A DNA stretch of 11,610 nucleotides, from assembly GCA_023436925.1 (NCBI GenBank), contig JAEZHJ010000192.1, positions 1 to 11,610 on the forward strand. The letters are read 5' to 3'. This DNA is from Actinomycetes bacterium. Lineage in GTDB: Bacteria; Actinomycetota; Actinomycetes; Propionibacteriales; Propionibacteriaceae. The notes below the pieces were generated by a model. That model made no database searches and was not told the DNA's origin. It saw nothing but the letters and a program-made list of their open reading frames with translations. Within the stretch, counting starts at the first letter, position 1, and each line of letters starts with the position of its first letter. The translations under genes and the position numbers were made by a program. Of the stretch, positions 7,323 through 11,610 are shown one piece after another.

Positions 7323-7516
7323 CTCTTGCGTGCGGCGTCCACCACGGCCAGCCCGCCGGCCAGGGCCACCACGATCCACAAGACGCCGAGCACGATGCCG
7401 CCGCCGAGCATCCCGGTGAAGGTCAGCACTGCCAGCACCAGGCCGACCACCGCCAGCACTATCGACCCCACCAGGTAGGGCGTGCCATGGACTCCGGGCA
7501 GGAAACCACTGGGCAT
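7319..7516 (-). CDS. Small two-helix membrane protein, 65 residues, unknown function
   Basis: The ATG at 7516 follows a strong ribosome site (GAGAGGAGG, 4 bases before the ATG) and opens a 65-residue frame. It starts MPSGFLPGVHGTPYLVG and has two hydrophobic helices, about 14-34 and 39-59, separated by a glycine turn (GMLGGG), with a short basic tail ending ARKS. It resembles the many small uncharacterised actinobacterial membrane proteins; I recognise no named family. It begins 32 bases after the lipoate ligase stop on the same strand, so the two are probably one transcript. It faces the 104-residue membrane protein tail to tail. The good ribosome site and clean hydropathy argue that it is real despite its size. 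Confidence 0.75.
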   Translation of the reverse strand: MPSGFLPGVHGTPYLVGSIVLAVVGLVLAVLTFTGMLGGGIVLGVLWIVVALAGGLAVVDAARKS

Positions 7517-7548
7517 GGCGCCTCCTCTCTGACAAGGGGATTCTGCGC

Positions 7549-8610
7549 CTAGGGGACCCGCGCGGTCCACCCCTGGGTGCCGAACTTCGTCTCGACCAGC
7601 TCGGCGGCGAGTGCCAGCTCGGACTCGGTGAGCGTCCCGTCCACCACCCGGTAGCGGTCGCGGAAGGTCGCCAGGAAGCTGGCCATCACCTCCTGCCGCG
7701 GCAGCTGCGTCTGGGAGCGGACCGGGTCGACCCGCTTGTTGGCGGACTTGGTGCCCTTGTCGGACAGCTTCTCCCGGCCGATCCGCAGCACCTGCAGCAT
7801 CTTGTCGGCGTCGATGTCGTAGGCCATCGTGACGTGGTGCAGCACGGCGCCGCCGACGAACCGCTTCTGCGCGGCGCCGGCGATCTTGCCGGCCGGCGAG
7901 GCGATGTCGTTCAGGCCGGCGTAGTGGGCCTTGACCCCGACCTGCGCCAGCGCGTCGAGCACCCAGGCGTCGAGGAAGGCGTAGGAGTCCTCGTAGCTCA
8001 TCCCGTCGACCAGGCTGGCCGGCACGACGAGGGAGAAGGTGATGCAGTTGCCTGCCTCCATGAACATCGCGCCGCCGCCGGACACCCGGCGGACGACCTG
8101 GATGCCGTAGCGCTCGGCCGCCTCGAGGTCGACCTCGTTGCGCAGCGACTGGAAGGAGCCGATCACCACGGCCGGGTCCTGCCACTCCCAGAACCGGAAG
8201 GTCGGGCCGCGCCGGCCGGCGGCGAGTTCGCGTCCCAGCACCTCGTCCAGGGCGGCGTGCATGACCGGGGTGAGCGGGCCCGGGTCCAGGTAGGTGATCT
8301 CGTGGTCGTCCCAACTGGTCGAGTGGCCCAGGGCCCGGCGGACGGCGATCGCGACCGCCCGGGTGTCGAACCCCGCCAGCGACACCCCGGGCGGCAGGGC
8401 GTCGTCCAGGGTCCGGGTCAGGGTGCCGACATCGGCGTCGGCGGGCAGGCCGGTGAGGGTGACGTCCATCAGGTCCAGGGCCTCGTCCGGGTCGAGGAAG
8501 AAGTCACCGCTGACCTGCACCGAGGCGAGCCGTCCGTCGGCCACCTCGAGGTCGACGACCACCAGCTTCCCGCCGGGCACCTTGTACTCACCATGCTTGC
8601 GCTGCGTCAC
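7549..8610 (-). CDS. Lipoate-protein ligase A family protein with the accessory domain at the N-terminus
   Basis: This family forms lipoyl-AMP and transfers the lipoyl group to a lysine of carrier domains such as E2 subunits or GcvH. The protein has 353 residues from the GTG at 8610. Residues 6-92 (HGEYKVPGGKLVVVDL, VSGDFFLDPDEAL) look like the accessory domain that is C-terminal in E. coli LplA. The catalytic domain follows, with FRFWEWQDPAVVIGSFQ, the substrate loop RRVSGGGAMFMEAGN near 174-188, and the nucleotide lysine K242 in GKIAGAAQKR. The loop has MFME where LplA proteins usually have VxHD. An ATG at 8622 is in frame, but it lies inside the probable -10 box; GTG 8610 stands 7 bases after that box, so I prefer it. 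It is divergent from yebC and leads into the 65-residue membrane protein gene. Transfer of octanoyl groups instead of lipoate cannot be excluded. Confidence 0.88.
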   Translation of the reverse strand: MTQRKHGEYKVPGGKLVVVDLEVADGRLASVQVSGDFFLDPDEALDLMDVTLTGLPADADVGTLTRTLDDALPPGVSLAGFDTRAVAIAVRRALGHSTSWDDHEITYLDPGPLTPVMHAALDEVLGRELAAGRRGPTFRFWEWQDPAVVIGSFQSLRNEVDLEAAERYGIQVVRRVSGGGAMFMEAGNCITFSLVVPASLVDGMSYEDSYAFLDAWVLDALAQVGVKAHYAGLNDIASPAGKIAGAAQKRFVGGAVLHHVTMAYDIDADKMLQVLRIGREKLSDKGTKSANKRVDPVRSQTQLPRQEVMASFLATFRDRYRVVDGTLTESELALAAELVETKFGTQGWTARVP

Positions 8611-8617
8611 GGCGGTG

Positions 8618-8623
8618 AGCATA
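8618..8623 (-). promoter_or_regulatory. -10 box of the lipoate ligase gene, leaderless promoter
   Basis: On the minus strand the hexamer reads TATGCT, followed by 7 bases (CACCGCC) and GTG at 8610. The spacing is identical to that at hisD and at 6950-6955. If used, the ATG at 8622 lies within the -10 box and cannot be the start. Confidence 0.55.
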
Positions 8624-8662
8624 CGGGACCGAATCCGTTCGGCGGGGGGTGGTGCGCTGGCC

Positions 8663-8668
8663 TAGAGT
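8663..8668 (+). promoter_or_regulatory. -10 box of yebC
   Basis: TAGAGT fits TAnnnT. A start of transcription near 8675 would give a leader of about 29 bases containing the GAAGGA ribosome site of yebC. It shares the 93-base divergent region with the lipoate ligase promoter. Confidence 0.5.
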
Positions 8669-8687
8669 GGGGGGTCGGAATCCCCCC
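8669..8687 (+). repeat. G6/C6 inverted repeat at the yebC transcription start region
   Basis: Six G residues (8669-8674), seven spacer bases (TCGGAAT) and six C residues (8682-8687) form a perfect inverted repeat between the -10 box and the ribosome site. It could be an operator or, if transcription starts upstream of it, an RNA hairpin. A chance homopolymer pair in GC-rich DNA is possible. Confidence 0.4.
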
Positions 8688-8703
8688 GAGCCGAAGGATG
8701 CAG

Positions 8704-9471
8704 ATGAGCGGGCACTCCAAGTGGGCCACCACCAAGCACAAGAAGGCAGCCATCGATGCCAAGCGCGGCAAGCTCTTTGCCAAGCTGATCAAGAACATCG
8801 AGGTCGCTGCCCGGGTCGGCGGCGGTGACCCCGGCGGGAACCCCACGCTGTACGACGCGATCCAGAAGGCGAAGAAGAACTCGGTTCCCAACGACAACAT
8901 CGACCGCGCGGTCAAGCGCGGCAGCGGCGCCGGCGGCGACGCGGTCGACTACATCGAGATCATGTACGAGGCCTACGGTCCGGCCGGGGTCGCGATCCTG
9001 ATCGAGTGCCTGACCGACAACCGCAACCGGTCGGCGTCCGACGTCAAGGTGGCGGTCACCCGCAACGGCGGGACGATGGCCGACGTCGGCTCGGTCTCGC
9101 GGATCTTCGACCGCAAGGGCGTCGTCGAGGTCGCCAAGGCCCAGGGCGACCGCACCCTCACCGAGGACGACCTGCTCGAGGCGACGCTCGACGCCGGCCC
9201 CGAGGACGTCTCCGATGAGGGGGAGAGCTTCCGGGTGATCAGCGACCCGTCGCTGGTGGTCGACGTCCGCAAGGCCGTCCAGGCCGCCGGCCTTGACTAC
9301 GACTCCGCCGAGGTGCAGTTCGTGCCGCAGTACACCCAGGCGATCGCCGAGCGGGACGCCGCCGAGAAGCTGTTCAAGCTGCTGGACGCGATCGAGGACC
9401 TCGACGACGTGCAGAACGTGTACTCCAACGAGGACGTCCCCGACGAGCTCATGGAGGAACTCGACAGCTGA
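8704..9471 (+). CDS. yebC: YebC/PmpR/TACO1 family protein
   Basis: This is a 255-residue protein with the invariant N-terminus MSGHSKWATTKHKKAAIDAK and the further family blocks GKLFAKLIKNIEVAAR, NIDRAVKRG, the glycine-rich stretch YGPAGVAILIE, LTDNRNR and GTMADVGSVS. YebC proteins were first described as DNA-binding regulators; later work links the family to ribosomes and to translation of proline-rich stretches, as with mitochondrial TACO1. Which role applies here is not visible. ATG 8704 is chosen because GAAGGA lies 5 bases upstream and homology begins with MSGHSKW; an in-frame ATG at 8698 overlaps the ribosome site and is unlikely. The gene precedes ruvCAB by 81 bases, a widely conserved bacterial order, but ruvC has its own promoter. 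Confidence 0.97.
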   Translation: MSGHSKWATTKHKKAAIDAKRGKLFAKLIKNIEVAARVGGGDPGGNPTLYDAIQKAKKNSVPNDNIDRAVKRGSGAGGDAVDYIEIMYEAYGPAGVAILIECLTDNRNRSASDVKVAVTRNGGTMADVGSVSRIFDRKGVVEVAKAQGDRTLTEDDLLEATLDAGPEDVSDEGESFRVISDPSLVVDVRKAVQAAGLDYDSAEVQFVPQYTQAIAERDAAEKLFKLLDAIEDLDDVQNVYSNEDVPDELMEELDS

Positions 9472-9491
9472 GCCGTCGCCTGCGGCGTGGC
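9472..9491 (+). terminator. Weak hairpin after yebC, possible terminator
   Basis: Directly after the yebC stop the sequence can fold into an imperfect stem (GCC-G-CGCC with GGCG-T-GGC, loop TGC, one bulge). No T-run follows, so termination is uncertain and yebC transcripts may read into ruvC. Confidence 0.25.
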
Positions 9492-9517
9492 CGCTGGGCA
9501 GCCCGGGCGGACCGTCG

Positions 9518-9523
9518 TAGTAT
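9518..9523 (+). promoter_or_regulatory. -10 box of the ruvCAB operon
   Basis: TAGTAT fits TAnnnT closely. It predicts a transcription start near 9530, inside the LexA palindrome, and a leader of about 23 bases with the GGAAGG ribosome site before the ruvC ATG. Confidence 0.6.
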
Positions 9524-9540
9524 CCGAACAACTGTTCGGA
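9523..9540. promoter_or_regulatory. LexA (SOS) operator of ruvCAB
   Basis: The 18 bases TCCGAACAACTGTTCGGA have perfect 7-base inverted arms around a 4-base centre. The core CGAAC-N4-GTTCG is the known Gram-positive and actinobacterial LexA box. It touches the -10 box and covers the predicted transcription start, so LexA binding would block the promoter. DNA damage, which triggers LexA self-cleavage, would relieve it. SOS control of ruvCAB is known in other actinobacteria such as mycobacteria. Confidence 0.9.
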
Positions 9541-9552
9541 AGGCTGGTGCTG

Positions 9553-10080
9553 ATGCGCGTCCTGGGAGTCGATCCCGGCCTCACCCGGTGCGGTGTCGGG
9601 GTCATCGAGGCCGATCCCGGTCGACCGCCCCGGTTCGTCGCCGCGGGCGTGGTCGCCACCCCGGCCGGGCTGGAGCTGCCCAAGCGGCTGGTCCGGATCG
9701 AGGCCGGGCTCGTCGAGTGGATCGAGCAGCACGAACCGGACGTGGTCGCCGTGGAGCGGGTCTTCGCCGACCAGAACGTGCTCAGCGTGATGGGCACCGC
9801 CCAGGCCGCCGGGATCGCGATGCTGGTCGCCGCGCGGCGAGGCCTGCCGGTCCACCTCCACACCCCGACCGAGGTGAAGGCGGCGATCACCGGGTCGGGA
9901 CGGGCCGACAAGGCGCAGGTCGGCACCATGGTCGCCCGTGTGCTGCGGCTCAAGGCGGCGCCCACCCCGGCCGATGCCGCCGACGCCGTCGCGTTGGCGA
10001 TCTGCCACCTGTGGCGCGGCGCCGGCCAGGACCGGATCGAGGCCGCCCTGGCCAGGACGCGCACCGGGCGGACGGCATGA
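9553..10080 (+). CDS. ruvC: Holliday junction resolvase RuvC
   Basis: This is a 175-residue endonuclease that cuts Holliday junctions symmetrically with magnesium and works with RuvAB. It begins MRVLGVDPGLTRCGVGVIE, the family hallmark. The four acidic active-site residues are D7, E68 (VAVERVF), D141 and D144 (DAADAVALAICH), matching D7, E66, D138 and D141 of E. coli. QNVLSVMGTAQAAGIAM is the conserved central segment. The start at ATG 9553 has GGAAGG nine bases upstream; the GTG at 9547 is in frame but too near that site. The stop overlaps the ruvA ATG (ATGA). It is first in an operon with a LexA box at its promoter. Confidence 0.98.
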   Translation: MRVLGVDPGLTRCGVGVIEADPGRPPRFVAAGVVATPAGLELPKRLVRIEAGLVEWIEQHEPDVVAVERVFADQNVLSVMGTAQAAGIAMLVAARRGLPVHLHTPTEVKAAITGSGRADKAQVGTMVARVLRLKAAPTPADAADAVALAICHLWRGAGQDRIEAALARTRTGRTA

Positions 10081-10664
10081 TCGCCCAGCTGCGCGGTTCG
10101 GTGGCCGCGGTCGGCGCCACCTGGGTGCTGGTCGACGTCAACGGCTTCGGCATCAAGGCGTTGTGCACGCCCGCCACCGCCAGCGCCCAGCGCCACGGCG
10201 CCCAGACCACCCTCGCAACCTCGCTGGTGGTGCGCGAGGACTCGCTCACCCTGTACGGCTTCGCCAGCGGGGACGAGCGGGACTGCTTCGAACTGGTGCA
10301 GACCGCCAGCGGGATCGGCCCCCGGCTCGCCCTGGCGGTGGTCTCCACCCTCGGCCCCGACGACCTGCGCGCCGCGGTCGCCTCGGGCAATGTCGCCGCG
10401 CTCACCCGGGTGCCCGGCATCGGCGCGAAGAGCGCGCAGCGGCTGATCCTGGAACTGAAGGACAAGATCGGCCAGCTGTCGGTGGCGGGTTCAGCCACAA
10501 CGGCGGCGGTCGGCTGGCGCGACCAGGTGAGGTCCGGTCTGGAAGGGCTGGGCTGGTCGGCGCGGGACGCCGAGTCGGCCTGCGACCGGGTCGCTGAGCT
10601 CGCCGAGACCGAGACCTCGGTCGCGGTCCTGATGCGCGCCGCCTTGCGGACGCTGGCAAAGTGA
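10077..10664 (+). CDS. ruvA: Holliday junction DNA helicase subunit RuvA
   Basis: RuvA is a 195-residue protein that binds four-way junctions as a tetramer and loads the RuvB motor. Residues 1-62 form the OB-fold domain (MIAQLRGSVA to LTLYGF). Two helix-hairpin-helix motifs follow: FELVQTASGIGPRLALAVVS at 71-90 and LTRVPGIGAKSAQRLILEL at 109-127. A poorly conserved linker leads to domain III (about 146-195, GWRDQVRSGLEGLGW), which contacts RuvB. The ATG at 10077 overlaps the ruvC stop, and its own TGA overlaps a GTG that probably starts ruvB, so the three genes are translationally coupled. Confidence 0.98.
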   Translation: MIAQLRGSVAAVGATWVLVDVNGFGIKALCTPATASAQRHGAQTTLATSLVVREDSLTLYGFASGDERDCFELVQTASGIGPRLALAVVSTLGPDDLRAAVASGNVAALTRVPGIGAKSAQRLILELKDKIGQLSVAGSATTAAVGWRDQVRSGLEGLGWSARDAESACDRVAELAETETSVAVLMRAALRTLAK

Positions 10665-11610
10665 GTGCCGTGCCCCACGACGCCGAGACCGATCCGCTCG
10701 ACCCGCACGTGCACTCCGGCGAGCTCGCCGCCGAGTCCGCGCTGCGTCCGGCCTCACTAGCCGAGTTCACCGGCCAGCCGCGGGTCAGCGACCAGCTCGG
10801 CCTGGTACTGGACGCCGCGCGGCACCGCGGCGCGGTGCCCGAGCACGTCCTGCTGTCCGGCCCGCCCGGGCTGGGCAAGACCACCCTGGCGATGATCATC
10901 GCCGCCGAGATGGGCGCCCCGCTGCGCATCACCTCCGGGCCCGCCATCCAGCACGCGGGTGACCTGGCGGCGATCCTGTCCGGCCTGACCGAGGGTGAGG
11001 TCTTCTTCCTCGACGAGATCCACCGGATGTCGCGCCCGGCGGAGGAGATGCTGTATCTGGCGATGGAGGATTTCCGGGTCGACGTGGTGGTGGGCAAGGG
11101 CCCCGGTGCCACCGCGATCCCGCTGGAGATCCCCCCGTTCACCCTGGTGGGCGCCACCACGCGGGCCGGCCTGCTGCCCGGTCCGCTGCGCGACCGGTTC
11201 GGGTTCACCGCCCAACTCGACTTCTACGACACCGACGCACTGCAGGCGATCATCGAGCGGTCCGCCCACGTGCTGGGGATCGAACTGGGGGAGGACACCG
11301 CGCGCGAGATCGCCTCGCGCTCCCGCGGCACGCCACGGATCGCGAACCGGCTGCTGCGCCGGGTTCGTGACTTCGCCCAGGTCCGCTCCGACGGCCGGCT
11401 CACCCGCCAGGTCGCCGCCGCGGCCCTGGAACTCTACGAGGTCGACCCGCTCGGGCTCGACCGGCTGGACCGGGCGGTGCTGGACGCCCTGTGCCGGCGC
11501 TTCGGCGGCGGGCCGGTGGGAATCTCCACGCTGGCGATGGCCGTGGCCGAGGAGGCCGAGACCGTCGAAGAGGTGGCCGAACCGTTCCTGGTGAGGCAGG
11601 GCTTCCTGGC
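10661..11610 (+). CDS. ruvB: Holliday junction DNA helicase motor RuvB, C-terminus cut off
   Basis: RuvB is a hexameric AAA+ ATPase that drives branch migration. The window holds about 316 codons and ends before the stop; the family is usually 330-360 residues, so only the last part of the winged-helix domain is missing. Visible motifs are SLAEFTGQ near the N-terminus, Walker A GPPGLGKTT with K73, Walker B FFLDEIHR with D118 and E119, sensor 1 GATTRAG at 164-170, the arginine finger in PLRDRFG (R177), and sensor 2 GTPRIANRLLRR with R226. The winged helix begins around LGLDRLDRAVLDAL. The start is taken at GTG 10661, which overlaps the ruvA stop (GTGA); GTG 10670 in the same frame is a possible alternative. 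Confidence 0.97.
   Translation, partial: MSAVPHDAETDPLDPHVHSGELAAESALRPASLAEFTGQPRVSDQLGLVLDAARHRGAVPEHVLLSGPPGLGKTTLAMIIAAEMGAPLRITSGPAIQHAGDLAAILSGLTEGEVFFLDEIHRMSRPAEEMLYLAMEDFRVDVVVGKGPGATAIPLEIPPFTLVGATTRAGLLPGPLRDRFGFTAQLDFYDTDALQAIIERSAHVLGIELGEDTAREIASRSRGTPRIANRLLRRVRDFAQVRSDGRLTRQVAAAALELYEVDPLGLDRLDRAVLDALCRRFGGGPVGISTLAMAVAEEAETVEEVAEPFLVRQGFL

Noticed and set aside
8662..10008. Minus-strand open frame of 448 codons over yebC and ruvC
   Set aside because: It is antisense to two highly conserved genes, has no plausible start signal and shows low-complexity composition.
10995..11594. Plus-strand open frame of 199 codons near the right edge
   Set aside because: It is a shadow of ruvB, rich in Arg, Ser, Pro and Trp; the true frame carries all AAA+ motifs.
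1..11610. Mobile element, CRISPR array, tRNA, toxin-antitoxin or defence system
   Set aside because: No transposase or integrase motif, regularly spaced repeats, tRNA-like cloverleaf or recognisable defence gene was found on either strand.

Overview
The window is very GC-rich, with dense genes, GTG starts, 1- to 4-base start/stop overlaps and TAnnnT -10 boxes feeding leaderless GTG starts. Together with a PriA-type HisA, the gene order yebC-ruvC-ruvA-ruvB and a CGAAC-N4-GTTCG LexA box, this points to a high-GC actinobacterium. A propionibacterium-like lineage is only a guess. No tRNA, rRNA, CRISPR array, insertion sequence or phage gene is visible. No stretch without a gene exceeds about 100 bases.

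Layout. (1) 1-1700, minus strand: a DUF554 membrane protein followed 9 bases later by a GT28/UGT-type glycosyltransferase that runs off the left edge. (2) 1759-6952, plus strand: a tightly overlapping histidine cluster hisD-hisC-hisB-hisH-hisA(priA), followed by a GNAT acetyltransferase in the position where hisF would be expected. hisF, hisI, hisG and hisE are not in the window. (3) 6963-7277, plus: a small proline-rich two-helix membrane protein with its own leaderless promoter. It converges on a 65-residue two-helix membrane protein (7319-7516, minus), which lies behind a lipoate-protein ligase family gene (7549-8610, minus) whose domain order is reversed relative to E. coli LplA. (4) 8704-11610, plus: yebC, then an SOS-controlled ruvC-ruvA-ruvB operon, with ruvB cut by the right edge.

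How the genes work together. The his genes cover the conversion of ProFAR to PRFAR (HisA), part of the glutamine-dependent synthase step (HisH), and then dehydration, transamination and oxidation to histidine (HisB, HisC, HisD). The synthase partner HisF must be encoded elsewhere. RuvA and RuvB migrate Holliday junctions and RuvC cuts them; a perfect LexA palindrome sits on their promoter. The lipoate ligase would attach lipoyl groups to carrier domains of 2-oxoacid dehydrogenases or the glycine cleavage system.

Most of the window is ordinary core metabolism and DNA repair. I do not see a wholly new system. The points most worth checking are: three leaderless promoters with identical -10-to-GTG geometry; a PriA/HisA that has neutral residues at three usually basic positions; the permuted lipoate ligase with its small membrane partner; and the GNAT locked into the his operon in place of hisF.
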